Program-made: the position numbers and the translations under genes | Assembly: GCF_026319305.1 (NCBI RefSeq) | Contig: NZ_JAPDMV010000002.1 | Location: 49,034 to 113,033 of the forward strand | Direction of reading: 5' to 3' | DNA length: 64,000 nucleotides | DNA from: Methylophaga sp. OBS4 | Lineage (GTDB): Bacteria; Pseudomonadota; Gammaproteobacteria; Nitrosococcales; Methylophagaceae | Part shown: piece by piece, positions 53,727 through 64,000 of the stretch | Numbering within the stretch: the first letter of the stretch is position 1 | How the letters are laid out: every line of letters begins with the position of its first letter | Notes under the pieces: generated by a model | The model's database searches: none | What the model was told of the DNA's origin: nothing | What the model saw: only the letters and a program-made list of their open reading frames with translations

Positions 53727-55550
53727 ATGAAAAAAATTTTGTTTTTACTATTACTGCTGAGCATTTTTAATGCGCATGCGCGACAGGGCTTTCTGGAAGG
53801 TCTGGGATTGGATCAGACTGGCGACACCCCGCCTGCTGTCGAAGAGGCGTTTCAATTTAGCGCCCAAGTCAATAATGCAAACTCGCTACTCGCCCAATGG
53901 CAAGTGATGGGGGGCAACTATCTTTACCGCGACAAAATCCGTTTTGAGATTCTCGACAACAATGCAGTCCAGCTACTTGATTTCACCTTGCCCGCCGGCG
54001 AAAACAAAATGGATGAAATTTTCGGTCTGGTTGAGGTTTATCATCACGACACTGAAGTCATCTTGCCGCTGCAACGGCCGCCGTCGGCGCAAACATTAAC
54101 GTTGAAAGCGCATTATCAGGGGTGTTCCGAAACCTTTGGGATCTGCTATCCACCGACGGAAACAACCCTCTCACTGGCTTTACCCGCCGCCAATGTGCAG
54201 GCTGATACTGACAACCCAACCGTACCACTAACGGCAAGCCAACCACCGGTGTTTGCCGAGCAGGATCGTATTGCGCAAAAACTGGCGGAAGACAATCTGC
54301 TGCAAATCTTTATCGGTTTTCTGGGGCTGGGGTTATTGCTGGCTTTTACCCCCTGCGTATTCCCGATGATCCCGATTCTTTCCAGCATCATCGTGGGTGA
54401 AGGCGAGCATCTCACTACCCGCCGGGCCTTTACCCTGTCTTTGGTTTATGTACTGTCCCTGTCGGTCACCTACACGGCCGCCGGTATTCTCACCGGCTTG
54501 CTGGGTGAAAACCTGCAGGCCATGTTCCAGAATCCCTGGATTATCATCAGCTTCAGCACCTTGTTTGTATTATTGTCTTTATCAATGTTCGGTTTGTATG
54601 AACTGCAGCTGCCCCACGCCTTGCAACACCGCCTGCATCAGATCAGCCACAAACAGCTGGGCGGCAATCTGCTTGGTGTTGGGGTAATGGGTTTATTATC
54701 AGGTTTGATTGTCGGCCCTTGTCTGGCACCGCCACTGGCCGGCGCTTTGATATTCATCGGTCAGCATGCTGATCCTTTCCTCGGCGGCGCGGCCTTGTTC
54801 GCCTTGAGTATCGGCATGGGGATTCCGCTGCTGATTGTCGGCACCTCAGCAGGCAGCCTGTTACCCCGTGCCGGAGACTGGATGAATACCATCAAAGCGG
54901 TGTTCGGCATTCTGTTGCTGGGTTTGGCTATCTGGATGCTGGAACGTATCGTTCCCGGCTGGTTCGCACTGATTTTATGGGGCAGCCTGTTGATTGTCAC
55001 CGCCGTATACATGGGGGCATTGAACTCACTGAATATTGATGCCAACGGCTGGCAAAAACTGTTCAAAGGCTTCGGCTTGATTCTGCTGATTTACGGCGCA
55101 TTACTGATGATTGGCGGTGCCAGCGGCAGCCACAATCTCTGGCAACCCCTTCAGATCATTGCTGCCGGTAATAATCAGTCAACGCCGCAACAGGCTGGCC
55201 TCCAGTTCACCCACATCAATAATTTGCAACAATTACAGCAACAGCTGGTAACCACTGACAAACCGGTGATGCTGGATTTTTATGCTGACTGGTGTACCGA
55301 CTGCAAAACCATGGAACAAACCACCTTCTCCGATCCGCAAGTTGTTGCAGCCCTGCAATCGTTCACTTTATTGCAGTTGGATCTGACCGATAACAGCAAA
55401 GATCATCAGGCCATGCTCAAAGCATTACAGGTGTTCGGGCCGCCAACGATGCTGTTTTATAATGCCCAGGGCCAAGAACTGCGTGACTACCGCCTGGTCG
55501 GCCATATCAAAACCCAGCAAATGCTAAACCACCTGGCGCAGCTGCCCTGA
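53727..55550 (+). CDS. dsbD: Thiol:disulfide interchange protein DsbD
   Basis: 607 residues carrying electrons from cytoplasmic thioredoxin to periplasmic DsbC, CcmG and others. Signal peptide (~1-18), periplasmic alpha domain with QGCSETFGICYPP (Cys pair), a membrane beta domain of eight helices with TPCVFPMIPILSSI and GPCLAPPLAGALIF (Cys pair), and a C-terminal thioredoxin-like gamma domain with DFYADWCTDCKTME (CxxC). All three redox pairs are intact, and cytochrome c maturation is a likely client in a methylotroph. Confidence 0.95.
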   Translation: MKKILFLLLLLSIFNAHARQGFLEGLGLDQTGDTPPAVEEAFQFSAQVNNANSLLAQWQVMGGNYLYRDKIRFEILDNNAVQLLDFTLPAGENKMDEIFGLVEVYHHDTEVILPLQRPPSAQTLTLKAHYQGCSETFGICYPPTETTLSLALPAANVQADTDNPTVPLTASQPPVFAEQDRIAQKLAEDNLLQIFIGFLGLGLLLAFTPCVFPMIPILSSIIVGEGEHLTTRRAFTLSLVYVLSLSVTYTAAGILTGLLGENLQAMFQNPWIIISFSTLFVLLSLSMFGLYELQLPHALQHRLHQISHKQLGGNLLGVGVMGLLSGLIVGPCLAPPLAGALIFIGQHADPFLGGAALFALSIGMGIPLLIVGTSAGSLLPRAGDWMNTIKAVFGILLLGLAIWMLERIVPGWFALILWGSLLIVTAVYMGALNSLNIDANGWQKLFKGFGLILLIYGALLMIGGASGSHNLWQPLQIIAAGNNQSTPQQAGLQFTHINNLQQLQQQLVTTDKPVMLDFYADWCTDCKTMEQTTFSDPQVVAALQSFTLLQLDLTDNSKDHQAMLKALQVFGPPTMLFYNAQGQELRDYRLVGHIKTQQMLNHLAQLP

Positions 55551-55687
55551 TTGTTGCAGGCCGCGCCTTGTTCTGACTGTTTACAGGAGCTCTGACACAC
55601 ATAGCTTCAGGTTGTTTCGGTATAAATCAAGAAACTGTCCTTTTCGACGAAAATAGCGACAAAAGTCTACCTTTTATTACTCTAAAC

Positions 55688-55716
55688 TGGACATTAACTA
55701 TTCTCTGGTGCACAAT
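55688..55716 (+). promoter_or_regulatory. Candidate sigma-70 promoter of aroQ-accBC
   Basis: TGGACA (55688-55693), a 17-base spacer and CACAAT (55711-55716). The -35 matches five of six consensus bases and the -10 four of six. The leader to the aroQ ATG would be ~32 bases. Confidence 0.45.
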
Positions 55717-55754
55717 TCCGCCTAATTGTTTTTGACCTGTAAGCAAGGATCGAA

Positions 55755-56192
55755 ATGGCGAAAATACTAGTGCTGAACGGCCCCAATCTGAACCTGCTAG
55801 GAACACGCGAGCCTGAGCACTATGGTACGGATACACTGTCGAGCATCGAACAGCATCTTGGCAGTTTCGCCACTAATGCCGGTGTTGAAATAGCCTGTTT
55901 CCAGAGTAATGCCGAACACGATCTGGTCGAGCACATTCATGCCGCCCGCGGTAATACGGATTTCATCATTATCAACCCGGCTGCTTTTACCCACACCAGT
56001 GTGGCATTAAGAGATGCTTTGTCTGCCGTCGAAATTCCGTTTATTGAAATGCATTTATCCAATATTCACGCACGAGAGGCTTTCCGTCATCACTCTTATC
56101 TGTCTGATATCGCCGTTGGTGTGATATGCGGACTGGGCGCCCAGGGCTACGAATTAGCCTTGCAGGCTGCCATCAAACAACTCAACCCATAA
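55755..56192 (+). CDS. aroQ: Type II 3-dehydroquinate dehydratase
   Basis: Third shikimate step. 145 residues, dodecameric family. [18 protein letters not shown] opens the protein, with the lid Arg and catalytic Tyr; [16 protein letters not shown] and [19 protein letters not shown] carry the other active-site residues (Asn, His, Arg). It is followed after 23 bases by accB, the usual aroQ-accB-accC order. Confidence 0.97.
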   Translation: MAKILVLNGPNLNLLGTREPEHYGTDTLSSIEQHLGSFATNAGVEIACFQSNAEHDLVEHIHAARGNTDFIIINPAAFTHTSVALRDALSAVEIPFIEMHLSNIHAREAFRHHSYLSDIAVGVICGLGAQGYELALQAAIKQLNP

Positions 56193-56215
56193 TTATTACT
56201 ACCAAGGTTATCTCA

Positions 56216-56662
56216 ATGGATATTCGTAAAATAAAAAAACTGATCGACCTTATTCAGGAATCTGACGTCACTGAAATCGAAATTTCTGAAGGCGAAGAAT
56301 CGGTTCGTATCAGCCGTAACAGCCCATCGGCCCCTGTTACTTATACAGCGCCAGCTCCCGCCCCCGCTGCCGCACCAGCAGCGCCAGCAACGGCTCCAGC
56401 TGAGGTCACTGAAAACAAAATCAATGAAGCTAACGCTGTACGTTCACCGATGGTCGGTACCTTCTACCGCTCCTCATCCCCGGAATCCGCACCTTTCGTT
56501 GAAGTCGGCCAAAGTGTTGCCGCCGGTGACGTCATTTGCATCATCGAAGCCATGAAAATGTTTAACCAGATTGAAGCCGATCGTAGCGGCATCGTCAAAG
56601 CTATTCTGGTCGAAAACGGACATCCGGTTGAATTTGATGAGCCTTTAATCGTTATCGAATAA
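56216..56662 (+). CDS. accB: Biotin carboxyl carrier protein of acetyl-CoA carboxylase
   Basis: 148 residues from the ATG at 56216 ([18 protein letters not shown] upstream); the frame runs further upstream, but only within aroQ. A Pro/Ala-rich linker (~45-70) leads to the C-terminal biotinyl domain with [13 protein letters not shown], the Lys of AMKM being the biotin site (~K114). [16 protein letters not shown] marks the thumb region of the AccB type. Confidence 0.97.
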   Translation: MDIRKIKKLIDLIQESDVTEIEISEGEESVRISRNSPSAPVTYTAPAPAPAAAPAAPATAPAEVTENKINEANAVRSPMVGTFYRSSSPESAPFVEVGQSVAAGDVICIIEAMKMFNQIEADRSGIVKAILVENGHPVEFDEPLIVIE

Positions 56663-56724
56663 AGCCTTCAAAAATAGCTTGTTAGCGAATTTGCTCATCT
56701 CAAATTGCGGATTAAAACATCAAT

Positions 56725-58065
56725 ATGATCGATAAAATTGTTATTGCCAACCGGGGTGAAATTGCCCTGCGAATTCTGCGAGCCTGTTGGGAGCTCGGTA
56801 TTAAAACGGTAGCGGTTCACTCTGATGTGGATCGTGATCTGAAACATGTGTTGCTGGCAGATGAAACTGTCTGTATCGGTCCAGCCCCTTCTTCCGAAAG
56901 TTACCTGAACGTGCCTGCCCTCATCAGTGCCGCCGAAATTACTGATGCCACCGCCATCCACCCGGGTTACGGCTTTTTATCAGAAAATGCTGATTTTGCC
57001 GAACGGGTGGAAAAAAGTGGTTTTATCTTTATTGGCCCGCGTGCTGAAACGATTCGTCTGATGGGGGACAAAGTCTCGGCCATTGCGGCGATGAAAGCAG
57101 CTGGCGTGCCCTGTGTACCCGGCTCTGATGGTCCGTTGGGTAATGATGACGAGACCAATCTGCGCCTGGCGCGTGAAATCGGTTATCCGATTATCATCAA
57201 AGCTGCCGGTGGCGGTGGTGGTCGCGGCATGCGCGAAGTCCACAGTGAAGCGCACCTGCTCAATGCCATTGCCCTGACCCGTAGTGAGGCGAGATCAGCG
57301 TTTAGCAACGATATGGTTTACATGGAAAAATTCCTGGAAAACCCGCGACATATCGAGTTTCAGGTCCTGGCTGACCAACACGGTAACGCCATTCATCTGG
57401 GCGAACGTGACTGCTCAATGCAACGCCGTCACCAGAAAGTCGTTGAAGAAGCCCCCGCTCCCGGCATTACCCCGGAAATGCGTGATCGTATGGGTAAAAT
57501 CTGTGCTGATGCTTGTGTGCGCATAGGCTATCGCGGCGCCGGTACCTTTGAATTTCTGTATGAAGACGGTGAGTTCTATTTTATCGAAATGAACACCCGT
57601 ATCCAGGTTGAACATCCGGTAACCGAACGGGTCACCGATATTGATCTGGTCGCCGAACAAATCCGTATAGCTGCCGGTGAACCGCTGACATTCACTCAGG
57701 ATGATGTGGTGATGCGCGGGCATGCCATTGAATGTCGCATCAATGCCGAAGACTCCAGAACATTTATGCCCAGCCCCGGCCTCATCACCCACTATCATGC
57801 ACCAGGTGGTGCCGGTATCCGCATGGATTCGCATATCTACAGTGGCTATAAAGTCCCGCCCAACTACGATTCGCTGATTGGCAAGCTTATCGCTTACGGC
57901 AAGGATCGTGACTCGGCCATAGCCCGCATGCAAACCGCGCTGAAAGAGATCGGTATTGAAGGCATCAAAACCAATGTCGAACTGCAGCGTGACATCATGA
58001 GCGATACGCATTTCCAGACCGGCGGTACCAATATTCATTACCTCGAAAAGAAACTGGGCCTCTGA
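56725..58065 (+). CDS. accC: Biotin carboxylase of acetyl-CoA carboxylase
   Basis: 446 residues, ATP-grasp fold. [21 protein letters not shown] is the N-terminal signature; the glycine-rich lid is [14 protein letters not shown]; catalytic residues include Glu in [16 protein letters not shown] and Arg in the same stretch, with [19 protein letters not shown] upstream. It carboxylates biotin on AccB for malonyl-CoA synthesis. It follows accB by 62 bases. Confidence 0.97.
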   Translation: MIDKIVIANRGEIALRILRACWELGIKTVAVHSDVDRDLKHVLLADETVCIGPAPSSESYLNVPALISAAEITDATAIHPGYGFLSENADFAERVEKSGFIFIGPRAETIRLMGDKVSAIAAMKAAGVPCVPGSDGPLGNDDETNLRLAREIGYPIIIKAAGGGGGRGMREVHSEAHLLNAIALTRSEARSAFSNDMVYMEKFLENPRHIEFQVLADQHGNAIHLGERDCSMQRRHQKVVEEAPAPGITPEMRDRMGKICADACVRIGYRGAGTFEFLYEDGEFYFIEMNTRIQVEHPVTERVTDIDLVAEQIRIAAGEPLTFTQDDVVMRGHAIECRINAEDSRTFMPSPGLITHYHAPGGAGIRMDSHIYSGYKVPPNYDSLIGKLIAYGKDRDSAIARMQTALKEIGIEGIKTNVELQRDIMSDTHFQTGGTNIHYLEKKLGL

Positions 58066-58073
58066 CCGCTGTT

Positions 58074-58952
58074 ATGGCCGCCTGGGTCCAGTTTATTTTT
58101 AACAGCACACCTGACAAGGCGGAGATCCTGTCTGATGCCTTGTCAGAGTGTGGCGCCGCCGCCGTTACCTTTGAGGATAATGCCGATCAACCGATTTACG
58201 AACCTGAGGTCGGCGAAACGCCGCTGTGGACAGCAACCCGGCTGACCGCCTTATTTGATGCCGAAACCGACGCTGAACAGATAAAAAACATGCTGGCGAT
58301 CTTTATGGCGCCGGAGCCGGTTCCGGATTTCCGCGTCGAAGCCGTGGAAGATAAGGATTGGATTCGCGAATGGATGGACAACTTTCATCCGATTCAATTC
58401 GGTGAAAGGTTATGGATCTGTCCCAGTTGGCACCAGCCGCCGGCACCGGATGCAGTCAATATCATGCTCGATCCGGGACTGGCTTTCGGCACCGGTACCC
58501 ATCCGACCACCGCCTTGTGCCTGAACTGGCTGGATCAGACTGATCTGCAGGGTAAATATGTGATCGACTACGGCTGTGGCAGCGGTATTCTGGCTATTGC
58601 CGCGGCTTTGCTGGGCGCGGAAAAAGTCATCGGTGTCGACACCGATCCGCAAGCGCTGGAAGCTACCCGGGCCAATGCCAAGCGTAATGGCGTTGCCATC
58701 GATACCTATTTGCCGCAGGATTGTCCCGACAACACCTGTGATCTGTTGCTGGCCAATATTCTGGCCGGCCCGCTGCAAACCCTGGCACCGCGCTTTGCGG
58801 CCCTGACCAAACTAGGTGCCGATCTGGTGTTATCCGGTATTTTGCAGACACAGGCCGATGAAGTCAGTGCCAGATATCAAGCCTGGTTTGATATGCAACC
58901 GGCGACAGCCAGGGAAGACTGGGTGCGTCTGACAGGACAGCGCCATGACTGA
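58074..58952 (+). CDS. prmA: Ribosomal protein L11 methyltransferase
   Basis: 292 residues. N-terminal L11-binding domain (~1-90), then the SAM-binding domain with [18 protein letters not shown] and [20 protein letters not shown] (motif I), [13 protein letters not shown] (motif IV, NI-L pattern). It trimethylates L11. It overlaps dusB by 8 bases, the common prmA-dusB-fis order. Confidence 0.95.
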   Translation: MAAWVQFIFNSTPDKAEILSDALSECGAAAVTFEDNADQPIYEPEVGETPLWTATRLTALFDAETDAEQIKNMLAIFMAPEPVPDFRVEAVEDKDWIREWMDNFHPIQFGERLWICPSWHQPPAPDAVNIMLDPGLAFGTGTHPTTALCLNWLDQTDLQGKYVIDYGCGSGILAIAAALLGAEKVIGVDTDPQALEATRANAKRNGVAIDTYLPQDCPDNTCDLLLANILAGPLQTLAPRFAALTKLGADLVLSGILQTQADEVSARYQAWFDMQPATAREDWVRLTGQRHD

Positions 58953-59949
58953 TTCGGCGCTCAGAATCGGCCCTTATTTGTTGCCGAATAATTTGTTTCT
59001 GGCACCCATGGCCGGGGTCACCGACCGACCATTCCGCCAGTTATGCCGCCGCTTGGGTGCCGGTATGGCCGTGTCAGAAATGATTACGGCCAACAAGGCA
59101 TTATGGGCCAGTAAAAAATCATTACTACGCGCCAATCATCAAGGTGAACCTGAACCGCGCAGTGTGCAGATTGCCGGTGCCGATCCGGAAATGATGGCAG
59201 AAGCGGCCAAACATAATGTCGATCAAGGCGCGCATATTATTGATATCAATATGGGTTGTCCGGCAAAGAAAGTCTGTAATGTGATGGCCGGATCGGCACT
59301 GCTGCAAAATGAAAAACTGGTCGGCGCTATTCTGGAATCCGTGGTTAATGCCGTTGATGTACCGGTTACACTGAAGATCCGTACCGGCTGGGATCGGGAT
59401 AACCGCAATGCTGTCACCATTGCCCGTATCGCAGAAAATACCGGTATTCAGGCGCTGGCCATTCATGGTCGCACCCGCGCCGATGCCTACAAGGGTGAGG
59501 CGGAATACGACACCATCGCCAACATTAAAACCCGCATTCAGATCCCGCTTATCGCTAATGGTGATATTGATTCCGCACTCAAAGCTGCCCGGGTGCTGCA
59601 ATACACCGGGGCAGACGGGTTGATGATCGGCCGCGCCGCCCAGGGTAATCCGTGGATCTTCCGGCAAATATTGCATTACCTTAATTCCGGTGAGCATTTA
59701 GCGCCACCATCGGTCACTGAAATTCAACAAGTCTTGATTGAACACCTGGAAAACCTGTACGATTTTTACGGTGACTTCACAGGTGTACGCATGGCACGCA
59801 AACATATTGCCTGGTACAGCAAAGGCTTGCGCAAAGGAAATGTTTTCCGCCAGCAGATGAACCAGCTGGAACACCCGCAACATCAACTGGCGTTTACCCA
59901 GCATTTTTTTGAGCAACTACAAGAACAACAGGACTCTCAAGCCGCATGA
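58945..59949 (+). CDS. dusB: tRNA-dihydrouridine synthase B
   Basis: 334-residue FMN enzyme reducing uridine in the D-loop of tRNA. TIM barrel with [16 protein letters not shown] (FMN site), [20 protein letters not shown] (catalytic Cys), [31 protein letters not shown] and [15 protein letters not shown]. It overlaps prmA at the 5' end and fis at the 3' end (4 bases), so it is co-translated with fis. Confidence 0.96.
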   Translation: MTDSALRIGPYLLPNNLFLAPMAGVTDRPFRQLCRRLGAGMAVSEMITANKALWASKKSLLRANHQGEPEPRSVQIAGADPEMMAEAAKHNVDQGAHIIDINMGCPAKKVCNVMAGSALLQNEKLVGAILESVVNAVDVPVTLKIRTGWDRDNRNAVTIARIAENTGIQALAIHGRTRADAYKGEAEYDTIANIKTRIQIPLIANGDIDSALKAARVLQYTGADGLMIGRAAQGNPWIFRQILHYLNSGEHLAPPSVTEIQQVLIEHLENLYDFYGDFTGVRMARKHIAWYSKGLRKGNVFRQQMNQLEHPQHQLAFTQHFFEQLQEQQDSQAA

Positions 59950-60236
59950 CAAAACCGCTAGCCAATGAGCAATCGACTTGCGTTGAACTGGGTGTCGCAG
60001 CCGAGCACACGACAGCCCCGCTCAGTGACTGCGTATCGCAAGCGTTGGCTGACTACTTTCAGCAATTGGAAGGTCACCCCGCCGCCAACCTCTACGAGAT
60101 GCTGATGACCGAAGTTGAAGTGCCCCTGCTTCGTGCCACGCTGGCACACACCCAAGGCAATCAAAGCCGCGCCGCTGAAATCCTCGGTATTAACCGCGGA
60201 ACACTGAGAAAGAAACTCAAACTTTACGGCCTGTAA
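59946..60236 (+). CDS. fis: DNA-binding protein Fis
   Basis: 96-residue nucleoid protein, DNA-bending activator of rRNA and many other promoters. The C-terminal helix-turn-helix is [25 protein letters not shown], the most conserved part; the N-terminal ~45 residues form the dimer region. Its location after dusB is diagnostic of gammaproteobacteria. purH starts 28 bases later. Confidence 0.97.
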   Translation: MTKPLANEQSTCVELGVAAEHTTAPLSDCVSQALADYFQQLEGHPAANLYEMLMTEVEVPLLRATLAHTQGNQSRAAEILGINRGTLRKKLKLYGL

Positions 60237-60264
60237 CCTTCCTTTTATTCTGGAACAACCTTTA

Positions 60265-61830
60265 ATGAACACGATTAAACGAGCCCTTCTGAGCGTATCA
60301 GATAAGACTGGTGTACTTGAACTGGCACAGGATCTGAACCGACTCGGTGTGGAACTGCTGTCCACCGGCGGTACCGCCAAGCTGCTGAGCGAAGCCGGTC
60401 TGCCCGTCAAAGAAGTATCCGAGCATACCGGTTTCCCGGAAATGATGGCTGGCCGCATCAAAACCCTGCATCCTAAAATCCACGGTGGTTTGCTGGGCCG
60501 CCGCGGCACTGACGATGCCATCATGAAAGCGCACGATATCGCGCCTATCGATCTGGTGGTGGTCAATCTGTACCCGTTTGAAGCCACTATCGCCCGCGAT
60601 GATTGCACCCTGGCAATGGCCATTGAAAATATTGATATCGGTGGTCCGACCATGTTGCGCGCAGCGGCAAAAAACCACGCGGATGTGACTGTTCTGATCG
60701 ATCCTGCTGACTACAGCCGGGTGATTGAACAAATTGAACAGCAAGGCGGTGTTGATGATGCCACCCGTTTCGATCTGGCCGTCAAAACCTTTGAACACAC
60801 TGCACATTATGACGGCGCCATTGCTAATTATCTGGGCAAACTGACCGATAACGGGGATATGAGCGCATTCCCCAGAACCTTTAATAGTCAGTTTGTTAAA
60901 AAGCAGGATATGCGTTACGGGGAAAACCCGCATCAGCAGGCCGCTTTTTACAGCGAAGCTAATCCGGAATCCGGCAGTATCAGTGCCGCAGTGCAGTTGC
61001 AGGGTAAAGCCTTGTCCTACAACAATATCGCTGATACGGATGCGGCTTTGGAGTGTGTCAAGGCCTTTCCGGAATCACCTGCCTGCGTTATTGTCAAACA
61101 CGCCAATCCCTGCGGTGTCGCCACAGCTGATAGTCTGCTGGCCGCCTATGATCTGGCTTATCAGACCGATCCCACTTCTGCGTTTGGCGGCATTATCGCC
61201 TTCAACCGGCCACTGGATGCCGACACTGCCAGAGCGATTATCGAACGTCAGTTTGTCGAAGTGATTATTGCTCCTGACGTCAGTGAGAAAGCCAAAGCCG
61301 TGGTGGCGCAAAAAGCCAATGTGCGTTTGCTGTCCTGTGGTGAATTTGCCCAACACAGCAGCGGCGGCCTTGATTTCAAACGGGTCAACAGCGGCCTGCT
61401 GGTTCAGGATCGCGATGATGCGCTGGTTCAAACACACGAACTGAAAGTGGTGACCGAAAAATCGCCATCAGACGAAGAAATGCAGGATCTGCTGTTTGCC
61501 TGGCGGGTAGCGAAGTTTGTTAAATCCAATGCCATTGTTTATGCCAAAAATCAGCAGACGGTCGGCATTGGCGCCGGACAGATGAGTCGCGTTGTCAGCA
61601 GCCGTATTGCTGGCATCAAAGCTGAAGATGCAGGCCTTGTTGTGCCCGGCGCGGTGATGGCTTCCGATGCCTTTTTCCCGTTCCGTGATGGTCTTGACGC
61701 CGCGGCTGAAGCCGGTATCAGCGCCGTGATCCAACCGGGCGGATCGATGCGTGATGATGAAGTGATCGCTGCCGCCAATGAACACGGTATTGCCATGGTA
61801 TTCACAGGCATGCGCCACTTCCGGCACTAA
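60265..61830 (+). CDS. purH: Bifunctional AICAR transformylase/IMP cyclohydrolase
   Basis: Last two steps of purine synthesis. 521 residues. N-terminal IMP cyclohydrolase domain (~1-200; [32 protein letters not shown]) and C-terminal transformylase (~205-521; [14 protein letters not shown] with the catalytic Lys and His, and [15 protein letters not shown]). It uses 10-formyl-THF, so it connects to the folate C1 pool. It stands 15 bases before the adenylate-cyclase-like gene. Confidence 0.97.
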   Translation: MNTIKRALLSVSDKTGVLELAQDLNRLGVELLSTGGTAKLLSEAGLPVKEVSEHTGFPEMMAGRIKTLHPKIHGGLLGRRGTDDAIMKAHDIAPIDLVVVNLYPFEATIARDDCTLAMAIENIDIGGPTMLRAAAKNHADVTVLIDPADYSRVIEQIEQQGGVDDATRFDLAVKTFEHTAHYDGAIANYLGKLTDNGDMSAFPRTFNSQFVKKQDMRYGENPHQQAAFYSEANPESGSISAAVQLQGKALSYNNIADTDAALECVKAFPESPACVIVKHANPCGVATADSLLAAYDLAYQTDPTSAFGGIIAFNRPLDADTARAIIERQFVEVIIAPDVSEKAKAVVAQKANVRLLSCGEFAQHSSGGLDFKRVNSGLLVQDRDDALVQTHELKVVTEKSPSDEEMQDLLFAWRVAKFVKSNAIVYAKNQQTVGIGAGQMSRVVSSRIAGIKAEDAGLVVPGAVMASDAFFPFRDGLDAAAEAGISAVIQPGGSMRDDEVIAAANEHGIAMVFTGMRHFRH

Positions 61831-61844
61831 AAGATGTCGAGCTG

Positions 61845-64000
61845 ATGGTGGATCGCGTTCAGGCCCTTCGCTATTTTCAGGCACATAACCATGAGCGTAT
61901 TCACCGTTTAATTGAGCTGGCTCCACCGCGCCACGCGATCTTCTATCAGCTGCTGCCGTTACTGTTTCATATCAATTCAAAAGTCCTGCCCGCGTATGTC
62001 GATAACGACACACCGGCAGGCATTATTGACTACCGGCCTGACAAAGACATTATCGATAAGGCCAAACAGTTCGAAAAAAGCTTCAGTTACCGGCGGCGGG
62101 CGCTGAGACGTTATCCGCTTCGCGGCCTGTATCTGCTCAATGAAAGCGGTCAGCTTTCATATCCCGACGCCCCCAGCTTCAGCCTGTGGCTGCTACATGG
62201 TGACAATTTATCGGTTGCTCAACGACAGTTGTTGCAACAGAAAGTGCGCGCGGTCTGCGACTGGGCGGCTGAACTCAATATAGAACTGCACAGCCGTTTG
62301 CTGTCTGAGTCCGATCTGAAGCAGCAGATGCTGTCGGCGTGGGAACTGGATCAGTTCTACAGCACCGGTGTGGTATTGGCAGGTAGCATACCTTACTGGT
62401 GGTTACTGAGCCCTGAAGAAGATCTGAGTTATCAGCACAGTCTCACTGTTTTGCAATCGCAACGTATGCTTAATCAGGTCAGCCTGATTGATTTTGGTGA
62501 AGTTGGCGAATTTGATGCCGAAAGCCTGTTCAATGCTGCCAGCCAAAAAGCCCATGACGCCATGCAACAAGGCAGCCAAGCACAGCTTGACCTGCTCTAT
62601 TTACAACATTACCTGCAATCTGCGACCAAACCGTCGCCGCTTTCCTCTCTGTTCAAACAACAGCTCTATCAGGACAACAGTCATGTTCTGCAACAGGATA
62701 TCAATCGCCTCAAACTCACCGTTATTGAAGCAGCCGCCGAACAGGACAATGTGGACAACGCCAGGCAGGCTTTATACTTGTTGAGCCGGGAAAAACTATC
62801 CCAGAACGTTCGACAGCCGGCCCATCCGTGGCGACGAGACTTTATCAGGCAACAGGTCAAACAATGGCTTTGGACCGATGAACAGATAAAAGCACTGGAT
62901 GCACTGCAAGGTGATATCAACGCCATTGCCCGGCAATTTGCAGCGAATGGCAAGATCTGCAGACATTTTATTGATGTACTCAAAGATTTCAGTCAGCAGC
63001 ATCAACTCAACACCCGCGACGAACTGAATAAGCTGCTCACACTGCATAGCCTGCGTTTCCAACCTGCGGCCGATGTTATTACCGCCCTGCCTCTCGCACT
63101 CCGCCCGCAAAGCAACAGCGAGCGTCTTTACCTGTACCGCTTCTCCTACAATAAAGAGTGGCTGTTAAGCCAACGGCCTTTACAAAACGGCACGCAAGCC
63201 GCTTTGTATAAACATGAAAATTTATTGCATTTGCTTAGCTGGGCTATCGTCAATCAGGTGCTCTGCCGCAGCAACTGGCTCAGCGTTATCGATCAGCATC
63301 AACGCATCACGACTTCCACGGTGGTAGAACTAAGCCAGCAGTTATTACGCAGCCCCTTAGCTATCAGCGATTTGTCGACTGAAAAATTGTCCTCGCCCAC
63401 CCCGCCACAAGCTACACAGATCATGCTGTTTGCCAATCTGGAACAGCAACCGCAGGACAAAATGGCGCAACAGGGCCTGCAGCTATCGAGCAAACAAAAT
63501 GATCCGTTGAACTACACTTCGTTCAAACATAGCTTAATCGCTGCTGTTGATGGCCTGATTTGTTCCGATCTGGGTCAATGGCACAGTTTTTCCTTCCAGG
63601 GCGAGACTTCACCGCTGGAAATGCTGATCGCATTGCTACGTTGGCAACCAGGAACAAACCTGCAGCAACCGGTGCAAAGCTGGTGCCCGACCGCCATTTT
63701 CGGACAGGCCATCAGCTCGCGGCTCAGTTGTCTGGTGGCTGAGGCCTGCCGCCATTTCAGCCGTTTTCCACAACAAGGTCATATCTTACTTAATGTGGCT
63801 GACAGGCCTTACACTGTGCAATGGCAGCAACAGCAAAGCGAATTTGTAAAACGCAAGCTGGATCAGGATTTATGGCAAGCCCTGGCCGCGAATGATCGCG
63901 AATTTAATGCCACCTATCTGGATAAATATCTGGACAGTGATGGCCTGTTAAATACTTTGCTGTCTTATCAGGCTGCCGATAAAATCAGCGTGTTTGTATA
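61845..64000 (+). CDS. Class I adenylate cyclase homologue, apparently inactive (runs off the right edge)
   Basis: Open frame from ATG 61845 to the window end, at least 718 residues; E. coli CyaA has 848. Similarity to CyaA is clear in the N-terminal third: the start region RYFQAHNHERIHRLIELAPP, LPAYVDNDTPAGII, CDWAAELNIELHS, and LDQFYSTGVVLAGSIPYWWLL. The catalytic nucleotidyltransferase segment of CyaA (GSTSSVGQ...DLDIW) is replaced at ~94-117 by GLYLLNESGQLSYPDAPSFS, then LWLL: the two metal-binding Asp read Ser. Loss of activity is therefore likely. Whether the rest is functional, and why the gene is intact, is unknown. Confidence 0.85.
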   Translation, partial: MVDRVQALRYFQAHNHERIHRLIELAPPRHAIFYQLLPLLFHINSKVLPAYVDNDTPAGIIDYRPDKDIIDKAKQFEKSFSYRRRALRRYPLRGLYLLNESGQLSYPDAPSFSLWLLHGDNLSVAQRQLLQQKVRAVCDWAAELNIELHSRLLSESDLKQQMLSAWELDQFYSTGVVLAGSIPYWWLLSPEEDLSYQHSLTVLQSQRMLNQVSLIDFGEVGEFDAESLFNAASQKAHDAMQQGSQAQLDLLYLQHYLQSATKPSPLSSLFKQQLYQDNSHVLQQDINRLKLTVIEAAAEQDNVDNARQALYLLSREKLSQNVRQPAHPWRRDFIRQQVKQWLWTDEQIKALDALQGDINAIARQFAANGKICRHFIDVLKDFSQQHQLNTRDELNKLLTLHSLRFQPAADVITALPLALRPQSNSERLYLYRFSYNKEWLLSQRPLQNGTQAALYKHENLLHLLSWAIVNQVLCRSNWLSVIDQHQRITTSTVVELSQQLLRSPLAISDLSTEKLSSPTPPQATQIMLFANLEQQPQDKMAQQGLQLSSKQNDPLNYTSFKHSLIAAVDGLICSDLGQWHSFSFQGETSPLEMLIALLRWQPGTNLQQPVQSWCPTAIFGQAISSRLSCLVAEACRHFSRFPQQGHILLNVADRPYTVQWQQQQSEFVKRKLDQDLWQALAANDREFNATYLDKYLDSDGLLNTLLSYQAADKISVFV

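Noticed and set aside
56330..56410. Repetitive Ala/Pro-rich stretch in accB
   Set aside because: Normal flexible linker of biotin carboxyl carrier proteins, not a DNA repeat element.
57415..58038. 207-codon minus-strand open frame opposite accC
   Set aside because: Antisense to accC, no motifs, no promoter or ribosome site seen.
59958..60653. 231-codon minus-strand open frame across fis and purH
   Set aside because: Overlaps two certain genes on the other strand; its Ser/Arg-rich composition is typical of a shadow frame.
60298..60933. 211-codon minus-strand open frame opposite purH
   Set aside because: Complete overlap with a certain housekeeping gene and no family signature; a codon-bias shadow.
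1..64000. CRISPR arrays, prophage genes, toxin-antitoxin pairs, restriction or other defence systems
   Set aside because: No regularly spaced repeats and no recognisable phage, toxin or nuclease gene were seen on either strand.

Overview
The window is chromosomal DNA of a methylotrophic gammaproteobacterium. The gammaproteobacterial signal comes from gene order: dusB-fis, aroK-aroB-damX, pilMNOPQ next to a PBP1a gene, miaB-ybeZ-ybeY-corC-lnt, aroQ-accB-accC and a class I adenylate cyclase homologue. The methylotrophy signal is a block at about 2.6-12 kb that carries mch and fae, the formaldehyde-handling enzymes of the tetrahydromethanopterin (H4MPT) pathway, with genes resembling methanofuran/methylofuran and H4MPT biosynthesis genes. 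A Methylophaga-like or other gammaproteobacterial methylotroph fits. That placement is inferred from content only, not from a database search. No tRNA, rRNA, CRISPR array, prophage or intact transposase gene was seen.

Layout. 1-2.5 kb: the C-terminal part of a lytic transglycosylase, then cca. 2.6-12.05 kb: the C1-cofactor block. A plus-strand run holds mch, a RimK-type ATP-grasp ligase, a CitG-like gene and fae. A HisA-like gene faces fae and diverges from a second plus-strand run (MfnD-like ligase, MfnF-like protein, pabB, MfnE-like kinase, group II decarboxylase). 12-15.3 kb: aroK-aroB-damX on the minus strand. 15.4-20.3 kb: the type IV pilus operon pilMNOPQ, ending at a strong terminator. 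20.5-22.9 kb: PBP1a. 23-32 kb: minus-strand housekeeping genes (M48 metalloprotease lipoprotein, rpmE, a methyltransferase, trkH, lnt, corC, ybeY, ybeZ, miaB). 32-36.4 kb: radC, two b-type cytochromes, bacteriohemerythrin, thyA and a membrane-anchored LuxR-type regulator. 36.4-40.9 kb: an apparent metal-uptake locus with an enhancer-binding-protein-like regulator lacking the GAFTGA loop, a TauE/SafE-like membrane protein, a TonB-dependent receptor with a copper-receptor-like motif, and an unknown secreted protein. 41-53.6 kb: a phosphate block of ppx, phoU, pstB, pstA, pstC, pstS, phoR, phoB and a PiT transporter, with one clear and two weaker Pho boxes. 53.7-61.8 kb: dsbD, aroQ, accB, accC, prmA, dusB, fis and purH. 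61.8 kb to the right edge: a class I adenylate cyclase homologue that seems to have lost its catalytic aspartates.

How it works together. Fae condenses formaldehyde with H4MPT and Mch interconverts the methenyl and formyl forms; the neighbouring genes plausibly make the carriers (pABA for H4MPT; tyramine, glutamate and aminomethylfuran units for methylofuran). The phosphate block is a self-contained sensing, uptake and polyphosphate module.

The least ordinary items are the cofactor-cluster genes of unproven role, the GAFTGA-less regulator beside the TonB receptor, the probable adenylate cyclase pseudoenzyme, and a 263-bp nested-palindrome element that supplies the apparent first codons of ppx.
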